Shown here: positions 45,526-54,956 of the stretch, piece by piece
Layout of the letters: every line of letters starts with the position of its first letter
Numbering within the stretch: the first letter of the stretch is position 1
Assembly (NCBI RefSeq): GCF_947489035.1
Contig: NZ_CANLCI010000023.1
Coordinates: forward strand, 1 to 64,000
Length of the DNA stretch: 64,000 nucleotides
Source: an uncultured Ferrimonas sp.
Lineage (GTDB): Bacteria > Pseudomonadota > Gammaproteobacteria > Enterobacterales > Shewanellaceae
Reading direction: 5' to 3'
Made by a program: the position numbers and the translations under genes
The notes under the pieces: model-generated
What the model was told of the DNA's origin: nothing
Database searches by the model: none
What the model saw: only the letters and a program-made list of their open reading frames with translations

Positions 45526-47994
45526 ATGCAAAGACGTGAATTTTTAAAACTATCTGCAACAGCTGGAGCGGTAAGCTGTATCACCGCTTGCGGCAGTAAA
45601 AGCACTGAAACCATCACCCCACAGGTGCCATCCGCTGAAACCATGACCTGGTCTGCGTGCTTGGGTAACTGCGGCCATAACTGCCCATTGCAGGTGTACT
45701 CTCAAAATGGGGTTGTTACCCGAATTGAAGGTCAATGGAGCGAGACTGACGAGTATGGCGAGCACCAAACTCGTGCCTGTTTGCGTGGCCGTTCGGTGCG
45801 TAAAACCACTTACGCCCCAGATCGGTTGCGGGTGCCATTAAAGCGCCGACCGGGAACGATGCGTGGCGATGGCATTTTTGATGAGATCAGCTGGGAGCAA
45901 GCTTATGCCGAGATCGCCGCCAAAACCGGTGAACTGCGCAGTGCCCACGGCAGTAAATCAATCTACATGCACGCTGGCACCGGGGCTGATTACAGCTTCG
46001 CTAGCGCTAACTGCATTCGCCGTGCGTTGACCTTCAGTGGGGGCTTTCTTGATCACTGGGGCAACTACTCGGTGGCGATGTCGCAGGTCGCCGCCGAAGC
46101 AACCTATGGCCATCGCTATGGTGGCGCGGGTTCTCACATCAGTCAGGTGCGTCATTCGGATCTGTTCTTGGCGTTTGGGCACAACCCCTTTGAGCTACGC
46201 ATGTCCGGTTCGGGGGAACAATACGATTTGCTGAAAGCGATAGAGCATCGTCGTGACAACGGCGATCTGGATGTGATTTTTGTGGATCCGCGCTACACCG
46301 ACAGCTGCTTAGGCAAAGAAGACAGCTGGCTGCCAATTCGGCCGGGCACCGATGCTGCCTTAGCGGAAGCGATGGCTTATCAGATGATCAGCAGCGGTTG
46401 GGTTGAGGCAAACTCGAAAGCCTTTTTAGATGAGTTTTGTGTCGGCTATGACCGCGAATCGATAGAGCGCGCGCTAGCCACAGATCCGCAGCTGCAAGCG
46501 AACTATGGCGATGTTGTTGACGCTGCTGATAACTACAAAGATTACGTGTTGGGTGAAGGCAAATACGCCGGAGCGGCGAAAACCCCAGCGTGGGCGGCCG
46601 CCATTACTGGGATCCCAGAGAACCGCATTATCGAGCTGGCCAATAAGTTGATGGCTGCCAAGGCGCCATACATCTACGCGGGTTCATCCAGCAATCGCCA
46701 AGCCAATGGCGAGCAAACCACGCGAGCGCTGTACATGTTGCCGGCCTTAACCGGCAAGCTCGGCCAACCGGGCACCAACAATGGCGAATTGGCCAAGGGT
46801 CATAAGCTTAAGCGGGTGACCATGGACAGTGGCCCCAATCCGGTGTCGGAATCGATCTTCATGCACAACATCATTGAAGCGGTTGAGCGTGGCGAGACCA
46901 TGACCACCCGTAGCCACTCGGTAAAAGGCACAGCCGATCTGGATACGCCGCTGGGCACCAATGTGAAAGCGATCTTCTTTGCCGCCAGTAACAGCGTTAT
47001 CAACCAGCAAAGCGACATCAACTACAGCAAGCGCGTGCTGCAAGATGAAAGCCAGTGTGAGCTGATTGTGGGCATCGATTGCTGGATGACATCGTCCACC
47101 AATATGGCGGATTACATTCTGCCTGCAACCACTTGGTTAGAGTCGAATGATCTCTCTGGCCAGTCCTACAACTCGGGCGAATTTGGTTACATCAACTTCC
47201 TACAAGCCGCGTGCGAACCGATGTTTGAGTCTCGCTCGATGTATCAGATTGGGGAAGAGTTGTGCGCAGCCATGGGTGGTGACGTATCAGGCTATACCGA
47301 AGGGCGTAACGAAGCGCAGTGGTTAGAGCATCTGTACCAACAAACGGTGGCAGCCAACCCATCGCAGCCGATGCCAGCAAGCTACGTTGAGGCCCAGAAA
47401 ATCGGCATTCATAAAGAGTTTGCTCCAGCGCCTTACGTGGTGCTGGAAGAATTGGTGAAACAGGGCAAGCCCTTATCAACGCCGTCGGGCAAAATTGAGC
47501 TCTATTCCTTTAGCTGGGCTAAGCTCGCCACCGAACGCAACACCCGTTCCGATCAGCCAATTGATCAGATTGATCCGCTAGGGAAATACGTTGCGCCGTG
47601 GCAGGGCTATGAAGATCAAGACACCAAGGATCAGTACCCGCTGCAAATGGCCTGCTACCACAGCAAAGGCCGCACTCACTCGACCTACCACAATGTGCCG
47701 TGGCTGCGTGAAGCGGTAGAAGATGCGGTGTGGGTGAATCCGCTGGATGCCAGCGGCTTTACCGATGGCCAGCAGGTAACCCTAACCAGCCCCACCGGCA
47801 GCATTCGCGTCAAAATGAAGATCACCCCTAGAGTCACCCCCGGCGTATTGGCCTTGGCTGAAGGCGCTTGGCACAAAGCCGACAGCAATGGCATTGATCT
47901 GGGCGGTTGTCTCAACACGCTCACCAAGTACCACCCAACCCCAGTAACCCAAGGCAACCCGCAGCACACCATCCGTGTGCAGATGTCGGCGTAA
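45526..47994 (+). CDS. dmsA: Molybdopterin DMSO reductase catalytic subunit (DmsA)
   Basis: 822-residue molybdoenzyme of the DMSO reductase family. A twin-arginine signal (RREFLK) is followed by a lipobox-like ITAC (Cys22), consistent with a lipid-anchored, exported enzyme. The [4Fe-4S] motif is C45, C49, C53 and C85. The molybdenum-ligand serine is Ser182 in GNYS, as in DmsA and unlike the cysteine or selenocysteine of nitrate reductases and formate dehydrogenases. It would reduce DMSO (or another S- or N-oxide) to DMS. The gene starts 24 nt after dmsF. Surface exposure is inferred from the operon, as in Shewanella. Confidence 0.9.
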   Translation: MQRREFLKLSATAGAVSCITACGSKSTETITPQVPSAETMTWSACLGNCGHNCPLQVYSQNGVVTRIEGQWSETDEYGEHQTRACLRGRSVRKTTYAPDRLRVPLKRRPGTMRGDGIFDEISWEQAYAEIAAKTGELRSAHGSKSIYMHAGTGADYSFASANCIRRALTFSGGFLDHWGNYSVAMSQVAAEATYGHRYGGAGSHISQVRHSDLFLAFGHNPFELRMSGSGEQYDLLKAIEHRRDNGDLDVIFVDPRYTDSCLGKEDSWLPIRPGTDAALAEAMAYQMISSGWVEANSKAFLDEFCVGYDRESIERALATDPQLQANYGDVVDAADNYKDYVLGEGKYAGAAKTPAWAAAITGIPENRIIELANKLMAAKAPYIYAGSSSNRQANGEQTTRALYMLPALTGKLGQPGTNNGELAKGHKLKRVTMDSGPNPVSESIFMHNIIEAVERGETMTTRSHSVKGTADLDTPLGTNVKAIFFAASNSVINQQSDINYSKRVLQDESQCELIVGIDCWMTSSTNMADYILPATTWLESNDLSGQSYNSGEFGYINFLQAACEPMFESRSMYQIGEELCAAMGGDVSGYTEGRNEAQWLEHLYQQTVAANPSQPMPASYVEAQKIGIHKEFAPAPYVVLEELVKQGKPLSTPSGKIELYSFSWAKLATERNTRSDQPIDQIDPLGKYVAPWQGYEDQDTKDQYPLQMACYHSKGRTHSTYHNVPWLREAVEDAVWVNPLDASGFTDGQQVTLTSPTGSIRVKMKITPRVTPGVLALAEGAWHKADSNGIDLGGCLNTLTKYHPTPVTQGNPQHTIRVQMSA

Positions 47995-48011
47995 TAGGAA
48001 GGAGTGAAACG

Positions 48012-48629
48012 ATGAGCAATTCAGTTCAGTACGGTTTTTTTGTCGATACCAGCATCTGCAGCGGCTGTAAAACCTGCCAAGTCTCTTGTAAGGATCGCAG
48101 TGAATTGCCAGTTGGGATCAACTGGCGTCGAGTGTTTGAATTTGGCGGTGGCCAGTGGCAACAAAACGCCGACAACACCTTTGAACAAAACGTTTATGGC
48201 TACTACGCCTCGATTGGCTGTAACCATTGTTCGCACCCCGTATGTGTGAAAAGTTGCCCAACCGGTGCCTGCCATAAGCGCAAGGTGGATGGGTTGGTGC
48301 ACATCGATCAAGCGGTGTGTATTGGCTGCCAAAGCTGTTCGCGCGCCTGCCCTTACGGCGCGCCGCAGTTTGATACCCAACGTGGGGTAATGACCAAGTG
48401 TGACGGTTGTTTCGATCGCATTGGCAGCGGGCGTAAGCCCACCTGTGTTGAGTCGTGCCCGTTACGGGCATTGGATTTTGGCCCGATTGAGGAACTGCGA
48501 GCCAAATATGGCAGCAATGCAGATATCGCGCCACTGCCATCAGCTAGCATCACCAACCCCAATTTGGTGATTAAAGTAAACGCCAACGCGCAAGCAGGGG
48601 CGAAGCTGTTGAACGACGCCGAAGTGTAA
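48012..48629 (+). CDS. dmsB: DMSO reductase iron-sulfur subunit (DmsB)
   Basis: 205-residue ferredoxin-like subunit. Four cysteine groups for [4Fe-4S] clusters are seen: CSGCKTCQVSC, CNHCSHPVCVKSC, CIGCQSCSRAC and CDGC with a later CVESC. This matches DmsB, which passes electrons to DmsA. There is no signal peptide; it should be exported together with DmsA by the Tat system. AGGAAGGAG precedes the ATG; the open frame begins further upstream inside dmsA. No membrane anchor gene (dmsC) follows, so electrons must arrive through DmsE. Confidence 0.92.
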   Translation: MSNSVQYGFFVDTSICSGCKTCQVSCKDRSELPVGINWRRVFEFGGGQWQQNADNTFEQNVYGYYASIGCNHCSHPVCVKSCPTGACHKRKVDGLVHIDQAVCIGCQSCSRACPYGAPQFDTQRGVMTKCDGCFDRIGSGRKPTCVESCPLRALDFGPIEELRAKYGSNADIAPLPSASITNPNLVIKVNANAQAGAKLLNDAEV

Positions 48630-48643
48630 TTTGCTTAAATAGT

Positions 48644-48667
48644 GGGGGCAGTCGGCCCCCTTTTTTT
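48644..48667 (+). terminator. Terminator between dmsB and the chaperone gene
   Basis: Stem GGGGGC/GCCCCC with loop AGTCG and seven T residues, 14 nt after the dmsB stop. It implies that the next gene is made at a lower level or has its own promoter. Confidence 0.88.
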
Positions 48668-48769
48668 GCCGTGTGGCGATGAACGTTGCTATCGACTTGG
48701 CGTTGCCGCGCGGGTTGGTGCCGCAACGGTACGGATTTACGCAGATAGCGCCTTTTTTGGGATCGAAAC

Positions 48770-49390
48770 ATGCTTACATCAAACCCCAGTATCGAAGCCA
48801 GCCTAAGACTGTTGCATCGATGGTTTCTGTTCAAGCCAGAGCAGGATTTTATTAACCAAGTGCAGCAAACCCGTTGGACGGATGAGTGGCCTTACCAAAC
48901 CGCTGCGATTGTTACCGTGTTGACGCAGACTGATGCGTCACTGCGCGATGATGCCTTTGCTGTTCTTGAGCGAGACTACTACCGATTATTTCTTGGTCCT
49001 GGGCGAGCCTTGGCCTACCCGTGGGGCTCGGTTTATACCGACAAAGACAACCTGCTGTTTGGCGCAACCTCAACCCGATTTCAGCACTTTTGCCAGCAAC
49101 GTGGCATTGAGCTTACGTTGGTGGGCAATCAGCCGTGGGATCACATCGGGGTGCAGCTGGCGGTGTTGGCCGAGCTGTTGCAACAAGGGCAATCGCAAGC
49201 CGCGGCTGAACTATTAGGGGAGCACCTGTTGCCGTGGGCACCAACCTTTTTCAGTTTGGTAAAACATCATGGGGGAACCGATTTTTACCGTGGTGTGGCC
49301 GAGCTGGCGGAGCTGACGCTGGCGCAGATCGCCGAACAAGGGCAAGTGACGGTGCAACCACTGCCGATCCACTGCCCTCAGATTGGCTGA
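48770..49390 (+). CDS. dmsG: TorD/DmsD-family molybdoenzyme chaperone
   Basis: 206-residue all-helical protein of the TorD/DmsD group. Typical points are the ERDYYRLFLGPGRALAYPWG stretch (the E-x-x-R/Y-x-x-L-F-x-G-P-G pattern) and, later, DHIGVQLAVLAELLQ. These cytosolic proteins bind the Tat signal peptide of the catalytic subunit and help insert the cofactor. It follows dmsB by 140 bp across a terminator. The position fits dmsG of Shewanella; the expected dmsH is not found after it. Confidence 0.85.
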   Translation: MLTSNPSIEASLRLLHRWFLFKPEQDFINQVQQTRWTDEWPYQTAAIVTVLTQTDASLRDDAFAVLERDYYRLFLGPGRALAYPWGSVYTDKDNLLFGATSTRFQHFCQQRGIELTLVGNQPWDHIGVQLAVLAELLQQGQSQAAAELLGEHLLPWAPTFFSLVKHHGGTDFYRGVAELAELTLAQIAEQGQVTVQPLPIHCPQIG

Positions 49391-49426
49391 CGATTTAAGG
49401 CAGTAATCGCAGCCGTTGGTAGCAAT

Positions 49427-49468
49427 AAAAAACGCCTGAGAAGCATGGTGCGATTCAGGCGTTTTTTT
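49427..49468. terminator. Bidirectional terminator after dmsG
   Basis: Arms ACGCCTGA/TCAGGCGT with a 15-nt loop, preceded by A residues and followed by T residues. It closes the chaperone gene on the plus strand and anmK on the minus strand. Confidence 0.82.
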
Positions 49469-49497
49469 GTGTCTGCGCGACGGGCAGAATTCAACGA

Positions 49498-50616
49498 TTA
49501 CGCGCTGGGGTACAGCCCGCCTAAGACGGCGGCGCGGCTGGCGCCGGTGACCGCCGGTAAGCTGCTGGTTAAGCCGTGCAGGTGGCGGTAGGCCAGCCAC
49601 GCAAACGCCGAGGCTTCCACCCATTGCGGTGGCAGATCTAGGGCGGCGGTGGTTTGCACATTGCACTGGGGCAAACGCTGCCCCAATTGCTTAATCAGCT
49701 CGCCATTAAAGGCGCCGCCGCCACAAACAAACAGCTCGGCGCTGTTGGAATGGTGGCTAACGCAATCGGCGATGCTGATCACCGTGGTGGCCAGCAAGGT
49801 GGCCAGAACGTCTTCATCTTTGATGGCGGGCAGGCTGTGCAGGTGCCCTTGCAGCCACACGCTGTTAAACAGCTCGCGGCCGGTGCTTTTGGGGGGCGCC
49901 TGATTGAAATAGGCGTGGCTGAGCAGCCGCGACAAAAGGGCGTCGTTCACTTGGCCGCGGGCGGCAATGGCGCCGTTGTCGTCGTAGTTGCAGCCCAGAT
50001 GATCACGGCACCAAGCGTCCATTAGGGTGTTGCCGGGGCCGGTGTCGTAGCCCAGCACTTGCGCGCCCTGAGCTTGGGCGGCGCTGCCGGGCAGCCAAGT
50101 GATGTTGGCGATGCCACCAATGTTTACGATGGCGCGATCCGCGGGGGTTTGGAACAGCGCTTGGTGAAAGGCGGGCACCAGTGGCGCGCCTTGGCCGCCA
50201 AGGGCGATGTCTTTGCGGCGAAAATCCGCCACCACATCAATGCCAGTGAGCGTTGCTAAGGTGCTCGGGCAGCCAAGCTGCAGGGTAAAGGCGTGATGGC
50301 CTTCGGGCATGTGGCGCACGGTTTGGCCGTGGCTGCCAATGGCGGCAATGGCGCTGGCCTCGACCCCGGTTTTGGCCAACAGGTTGTGCACCGCTTCGGC
50401 AAACACGCGCGCCAAAGCGCGATCGGCGCGGCCAAGGCGGTCAATTTCGTTATTGCCGGGGCTGCACAACCGGTGCAGATCGTTCAGCAGTGGCGGCGGC
50501 AGCTCAAGGCTGTGGGCGCCGCGCAGGGTGGGTTTGCCGTTATCGTTAAACGCCACCAATACTGCATCCACCCCATCCATTGAGGTGCCCGACATCAGTC
50601 CAATCAAATAGCTCAT
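49498..50616 (-). CDS. anmK: Anhydro-N-acetylmuramic acid kinase
   Basis: 372-residue sugar kinase of the peptidoglycan recycling pathway. It turns 1,6-anhydro-MurNAc plus ATP into MurNAc-6-phosphate. The N-terminal signature is IGLMSGTSMDGVDAVLV. ATP and substrate segments include IVNIGGIANITWLPG and FVCGGGAFNGELI. It overlaps the upstream M23 peptidase stop by four bases, linking cell-wall cutting and fragment recycling. Length is as usual for the family (369). Confidence 0.93.
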   Translation of the reverse strand: MSYLIGLMSGTSMDGVDAVLVAFNDNGKPTLRGAHSLELPPPLLNDLHRLCSPGNNEIDRLGRADRALARVFAEAVHNLLAKTGVEASAIAAIGSHGQTVRHMPEGHHAFTLQLGCPSTLATLTGIDVVADFRRKDIALGGQGAPLVPAFHQALFQTPADRAIVNIGGIANITWLPGSAAQAQGAQVLGYDTGPGNTLMDAWCRDHLGCNYDDNGAIAARGQVNDALLSRLLSHAYFNQAPPKSTGRELFNSVWLQGHLHSLPAIKDEDVLATLLATTVISIADCVSHHSNSAELFVCGGGAFNGELIKQLGQRLPQCNVQTTAALDLPPQWVEASAFAWLAYRHLHGLTSSLPAVTGASRAAVLGGLYPSA

Positions 50617-51920
50617 AGTGCTGGTTGCTCGCTGCGCGCCAACCGAAACGATTGTCGGTGACTCAGTTGAGCCAATAGCGTTTTGCTGTTGGCAAGGAAG
50701 GTTTGTTTCTCTTTGCCGCTAAGCGAACGCGACTGCGGCAGCTTGACGGTACGTGGGTTGCGATGCACCCCATTCACTAAAAATTCGTAGTGCAGGTGGG
50801 CGCCGGTAACGCGACCGGTGCTGCCCAACTTGCCGATGGTTTGCCCCTGCTTCACCCGTTGGCCCTTCTTCACCAGCCGCTTGGAGAGGTGCAGGTACTT
50901 AGTGATGTACTGGTTAGAGTGCTTAATGAACACATAGTTGCCGTTCAATTTGTTGTAGGTGGCGTGGGTAACGATGCCATCACCCGCGGCCATGATTGGG
51001 GTGCCACGCGGGGCAACGTAATCGGTGCCACGGTGGGGCCGAACTCGGCCGGTAACCGGATGCATGCGGCGCGGATTAAAGTTGCTTGATACGTAGTTAA
51101 ACTGCACCGGTGCCCGCAAGAAGGCTTTCTTCATGGCACGGCCGGTGTCGCTGTAATACTTGCCGTCGCTGTGGCGTACCGCGCGGAAGGTGTCGCCTTG
51201 GTTAATGAACTCGGCCACCAAGATATCGCCTTCATTCACGTACTGGCCATCAATGTAGTTGTTCTGCCACAACACACTGAAACGGTCGCCTTGGCGAATG
51301 TCTAAGGCAAAGTCGATGTCCCAGCCAAACAGCCCCGCCAGTTCCATGATGGTGTTGGGGGTTAGCCCCGCATCCACCGCCGCATTCCAAAAGTTGGATT
51401 GGATGGTGGCGCTGGCAAACCGTTCGCGCTTCTCTACGGCCAGTTGTTCAATCTGTTCTTGGTAGCCATCGGCCGTGGCGTTAACGATAAGGGTGTCGCT
51501 GGCGGAGGTTTGGTAGCGCAGCTGCTTAAATTGATCGCCATCGAACCCCAGTTCAATGCGTTGGCCGGGCTTGATTCGGCGTAATCGCTTGGCCGCATTG
51601 GGCAGCTGGGTGATCTGGTGCAGGGTTTTGGGGGACAACCCCGCCCGATCAAACAGCAGCGCGGCGCTGTCGCCATTGTTTACTGGGAAACTGCGCCATT
51701 GCAGCGGCTCTATGGTTGGGGCGCGGTCAGGCAACGGGGCCAGCGTTAATGGCAACCGCTGTTGGCTGGGGATCACCTGAGAAAATTTCTGCGCCAGCGA
51801 TTGCGGGCTGGGCAGTAAGCCTATCAGCACCATAATGGCGACTAACATTAAAATGGCACCACGGTGGCGGTGTGGCAATTGAGCAAACAGAGCGGTGGTA
51901 CGGGATACGGCTCGGATCAT
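50613..51920 (-). CDS. M23 family peptidoglycan endopeptidase (MepM-like)
   Basis: 435-residue zinc peptidase of the periplasm. There is one membrane anchor (about residues 22-40), followed by an OapA/LysM-like region and the M23 (LytM) domain. Zinc ligands are His296, Asp300 (HRGTDY) and His377 in HLHYEF (His375 is the general base). Relatives such as MepM cut D,D-crosslinks (D-Ala-mDAP) to allow wall growth. It is followed by anmK and divergent from tyrS, an order common in Vibrio and Shewanella relatives. A weak ribosome binding site precedes the ATG. Confidence 0.88.
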   Translation of the reverse strand: MIRAVSRTTALFAQLPHRHRGAILMLVAIMVLIGLLPSPQSLAQKFSQVIPSQQRLPLTLAPLPDRAPTIEPLQWRSFPVNNGDSAALLFDRAGLSPKTLHQITQLPNAAKRLRRIKPGQRIELGFDGDQFKQLRYQTSASDTLIVNATADGYQEQIEQLAVEKRERFASATIQSNFWNAAVDAGLTPNTIMELAGLFGWDIDFALDIRQGDRFSVLWQNNYIDGQYVNEGDILVAEFINQGDTFRAVRHSDGKYYSDTGRAMKKAFLRAPVQFNYVSSNFNPRRMHPVTGRVRPHRGTDYVAPRGTPIMAAGDGIVTHATYNKLNGNYVFIKHSNQYITKYLHLSKRLVKKGQRVKQGQTIGKLGSTGRVTGAHLHYEFLVNGVHRNPRTVKLPQSRSLSGKEKQTFLANSKTLLAQLSHRQSFRLARSEQPAL

Positions 51921-52089
51921 AGTTGAATGCAGTTGTTTTTATGGCGATGCATCGGCGCTGACGGTTCCGAGACGATGAGGCTTTTTGTGTCGGGATAGCC
52001 AGCACTGGGATGCGGCGCTTTGCTTTATCGGGGCTAATCAGTAACATTATCGCTTTTGCAGACAGATTCAAACCGTGCGGAGACAGTGA

Positions 52090-53277
52090 ATGACTGATTT
52101 GGATAAGGCCTTAGCCGAAATTCGTCGTGGTACCGATGAGATTTTGGTGGAAGAGGAGTTGGTGGCCAAGCTGAAATTGGGTCGCCCACTGAAAGTAAAA
52201 TTGGGTGCCGATCCCACCGCCCCGGATATCCACCTGGGCCACACGGTGATCCTCAACAAGTTGCGCCAGTTCCAAGATCTGGGCCACGAAGTGATCTTCC
52301 TGATCGGTGATTTCACCGGCATGGTGGGTGATCCAACCGGTAAAAATAACACTCGCCCACCGCTGACCAAAGAACAGGTTGCGGCCAACGCTGAAACCTA
52401 CAAAGAGCAGGTGTTCAAAATTTTGGATCCGGTTAAAACCCGCATCGAGTTTAACTCCAGCTGGTTGGGCGATCTGGGTGCCGAAGGCATGTTGCGCTTA
52501 GCGGCACAGCAAACCGTGGCACGAATGCTGGAACGGGACGACTTTAAAAAGCGTTACGCTGGCGGCCAATCCATCGCCATCCACGAGTTTATGTACCCGC
52601 TGCTGCAGGGCTACGATTCGGTGGCACTGGAAGCCGACATCGAGCTGGGCGGTACCGATCAGAAGTTCAACTTACTGATGGGCCGTGAACTGCAAAAAGG
52701 CGCAGGCCAAGAGCGTCAGGTGGTGATCACCTTGCCGCTGCTGGTGGGCTTGGATGGCGTTAAGAAGATGTCTAAGTCGGCCAATAACTACATTGGCATT
52801 GCTGACGCACCTTCTGACATGTTCGGCAAGATGATGTCTATCTCTGACGAACAGATGTGGGACTACTACGAGCTGTTGTCGTTTAAGTCGCTTGAGCAGA
52901 TCAGCGAACTGAAAGCGGCCACCGAGGCTGGCGCCAACCCGCGTGATGCCAAGATCGCTTTGGCGAAAGAGATCATCGCTCGCTTCCACGACGACGCCGC
53001 CGCCGAGGGCGCGCATAACGAGTTTACTCAGCGTTTCTCTAAGAATCAGATCCCAGATGAGATGCCAGAGCTGAGCTTTGACGCGGGTCTGCCTATCGCC
53101 AACTTGCTGAAAGAAGCTGAGCTGGTGAAAACCACTTCCGAGGCGCTACGCATGATTAAGCAAGGCGCGGTGAAGATTGATGGTGACAAGGTTGAAGACA
53201 ACAAGTTAGTGCCTGCTGCCGGTACCGCGGTGTACCAAATCGGCAAACGTAAGTTTGCGCGCATCACCCTAGCCTAA
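52090..53277 (+). CDS. tyrS: Tyrosyl-tRNA synthetase
   Basis: 395-residue class I synthetase that loads tRNA-Tyr with tyrosine. The HIGH motif reads HLGH (residues 48-51) and the KMSKS motif is at residues 226-230. The last 60 residues form the S4 RNA-binding domain ([16 protein letters not shown]). The HLGH form and the length fit the TyrZ/type 2 branch. GGAG precedes the ATG. A strong terminator follows within 20 nt. Confidence 0.95.
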   Translation: MTDLDKALAEIRRGTDEILVEEELVAKLKLGRPLKVKLGADPTAPDIHLGHTVILNKLRQFQDLGHEVIFLIGDFTGMVGDPTGKNNTRPPLTKEQVAANAETYKEQVFKILDPVKTRIEFNSSWLGDLGAEGMLRLAAQQTVARMLERDDFKKRYAGGQSIAIHEFMYPLLQGYDSVALEADIELGGTDQKFNLLMGRELQKGAGQERQVVITLPLLVGLDGVKKMSKSANNYIGIADAPSDMFGKMMSISDEQMWDYYELLSFKSLEQISELKAATEAGANPRDAKIALAKEIIARFHDDAAAEGAHNEFTQRFSKNQIPDEMPELSFDAGLPIANLLKEAELVKTTSEALRMIKQGAVKIDGDKVEDNKLVPAAGTAVYQIGKRKFARITLA

Positions 53278-53295
53278 ACGCTGATGGATGCGAAC

Positions 53296-53320
53296 AGCCC
53301 CGCTAATGCGGGGCTTTTTT
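53296..53320 (+). terminator. Terminator of tyrS
   Basis: 8-bp perfect stem AGCCCCGC/GCGGGGCT with a TAAT loop and a tail of six T residues. Confidence 0.93.
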
Positions 53321-53345
53321 GTGTCTTCAGGCCGTTAAGCCGCCA

Positions 53346-53816
53346 CTACACAATGCGTTTGTTGCGGTAGAACAGCAGCCCCGGCAGTGCTAAGCCAAGG
53401 GCAAGGCCACCAATCACAAACATGGTGGTCAGAAAGTTGTCGAACAGCACCGCCAGCAGCTCTGGGCTAAAGTCGGTTTGATTCAGTTGCACCAAGGCCG
53501 TCATCGACTTAAAAGCGTACACGCCGGGTAACATTGGGATCACCGACGCCACCGTCATGGCTTTTGGTGGGGCGACCACGCGCGGCGATAGCCAGATGCC
53601 AATGCTGCCCACTAAGGTGGCCGCCAGCAGGGTGCCTAACTCGAAAGAGAGGCCATTGTGCATCAGCAGTAAGCGGCTGCTGACCCCGACGGCACCAAGC
53701 ATGGCGCAATGTTTTAGTAACTTTTGCGGCACATTAAACAGCAGCGCAAACCCCACAGCGGGAATGGCGGCCAATACGGCGCTTTTGGCTAACGCCAACA
53801 CATCAATCACGATCAT
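53346..53816 (-). CDS. yjjB: YjjB-type threonine/serine exporter subunit
   Basis: 156-residue inner-membrane protein with about five hydrophobic segments. It contains AAIPAVGFALLFNVPQKLLK and, later, VIPMLPGVYAFKSM, both conserved in YjjB and in the C-terminal half of ThrE. It works with YjjP as a split ThrE-type exporter; the E. coli pair exports succinate. The chosen ATG overlaps the yjjP stop (ATGA) and gives the usual length; a start four codons upstream also exists. Confidence 0.88.
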   Translation of the reverse strand: MIVIDVLALAKSAVLAAIPAVGFALLFNVPQKLLKHCAMLGAVGVSSRLLLMHNGLSFELGTLLAATLVGSIGIWLSPRVVAPPKAMTVASVIPMLPGVYAFKSMTALVQLNQTDFSPELLAVLFDNFLTTMFVIGGLALGLALPGLLFYRNKRIV

Positions 53817-54592
53817 AACCAAGCCCACAATCCAAACAGGTTCATCGCCATCACTATGCCAATGCTGGTGGCTAAGGTGAGCAGTGACGCCATCGCCCAG
53901 CGGGCGAGGCCAACGTGCACGTAGCCCTTCACCATGTCAGAGGCGGCGTTGATCAGCGGCACCCCAGGCACCAGCATCAACACCGAACAGGCCATCACCA
54001 ACGTGGGTTGATTGCCAAACTCGAAATACTGCGCCGGTGCCGCGGCGGCGGTGGTAACAAAGGCGGTGGCGGCAAAGTTAAGCAGTGGGTTGAAGTGACG
54101 ATGGCCGATCTCTTGCCGCACCAGCATGCCGCAGGCGGTTGCAAAGAAGGTCATCAGCGCCACCTTAAGATCGCCCCCAGCCAAACCACTGAAGGCGGCG
54201 CAGGAGAGGGCCACCATCACCAGCACCAGCCAGCGGTTGTAGCGGTTTTTGTTCAGTCGTTCGAGTCGGCGCAAAATGGATGCCGCATCCAACACCTGCT
54301 TTTCCGCCATCACCACCAGATGCTGCAGTTCGGCGATCACCCCAAAGTGGATGCCGTGATCGCGGCAAAAACGCACCGTGGTAATGCAGTGGCCGTTAGT
54401 GACGCTGGTGATGCTGATGGAGTTGGCGTTGATGCTGGCGTGCACCTCGTCTAGTCCCAGTGCGCGCCCTATGCGACGGCTTAGCTCGGCAATCAGCGCG
54501 GATTCGGCGCCATGTTGCATCAATAGTTGCCCTAAACGGATGCTGATCCGGGTTAAATCGTGGGGATCAAGGTCGGTGGTTGCGGTAGCCAA
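53813..54592 (-). CDS. yjjP: YjjP-type threonine/serine exporter subunit
   Basis: 259-residue membrane protein. The N-terminal cytosolic part has LGQLLMQHGAESALIAELSRRIGRALG, and the C-terminal part has about five membrane segments, including MLVPGVPLINAASDMVKG. It closely follows E. coli YjjP (256 residues). A longer frame begins with ATG at 54673, but its extra 27 residues do not fit the family, so the in-frame TTG at 54592 was chosen; this start is uncertain. Translationally coupled to yjjB. Confidence 0.85.
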   Translation of the reverse strand: MATATTDLDPHDLTRISIRLGQLLMQHGAESALIAELSRRIGRALGLDEVHASINANSISITSVTNGHCITTVRFCRDHGIHFGVIAELQHLVVMAEKQVLDAASILRRLERLNKNRYNRWLVLVMVALSCAAFSGLAGGDLKVALMTFFATACGMLVRQEIGHRHFNPLLNFAATAFVTTAAAAPAQYFEFGNQPTLVMACSVLMLVPGVPLINAASDMVKGYVHVGLARWAMASLLTLATSIGIVMAMNLFGLWAWL

Positions 54593-54719
54593 AACGAGTC
54601 CAGTGCTAAAAAAGAGGGCGATATTATGGCAAAACGTGATTCTTACGCTGTGAGCTGTGCTGATTTTCCACAATTTGGTGCTTAACTGTTCAGTTGAATG
54701 GGTTCGTCAGAAAAAGGGC

Positions 54720-54747
54720 TTTACCTTTGGCGGTGACCCCTTATAAT
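54720..54747 (+). promoter_or_regulatory. Promoter of the tRNA-Trp gene
   Basis: TTTACC at 54720-54725 and a perfect TATAAT at 54742-54747, 16 bp apart, 14 bp before the mature tRNA 5' end. Confidence 0.75.
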
Positions 54748-54761
54748 CCATCTCGTTCTCA

Positions 54762-54838
54762 AGGGGTATAGCTCCAATTGGTAGAGCACCGGATTCCAAA
54801 TCCGGGTGTTGGCGGTTCGAGCCCGTCTACCCCTGCCA
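54762..54838 (+). tRNA. trpT: tRNA-Trp (anticodon CCA)
   Basis: 77 nt, complete cloverleaf. The acceptor arms AGGGGTA and TACCCCT pair fully and the 3' GCCA is encoded. The D-arm contains GCTCCAATTGGTAGAGC, the anticodon stem-loop is CCGGATTCCAAATCCGG with CCA in the centre, and the T-loop is GGTTCGAGCC. The sequence is close to E. coli tRNA-Trp. It has its own promoter and terminator and is not in a tRNA cluster. Confidence 0.97.
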
Positions 54839-54851
54839 TACAAAACGAGAG

Positions 54852-54877
54852 AGCCCGCACAATGTGCGGGCTTTTTT
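54852..54877 (+). terminator. Terminator of tRNA-Trp
   Basis: Stem AGCCCGCAC/GTGCGGGCT with an AAT loop and six T residues, 13 nt past the tRNA. Confidence 0.92.
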
Positions 54878-54956
54878 GTGTCTGCAATTCAGGGCACTTG
54901 CCTAGCCACAGCCGTTGTCGGATGTTGGAGAGGAACTTAACTGCACTGGAGCGGTG

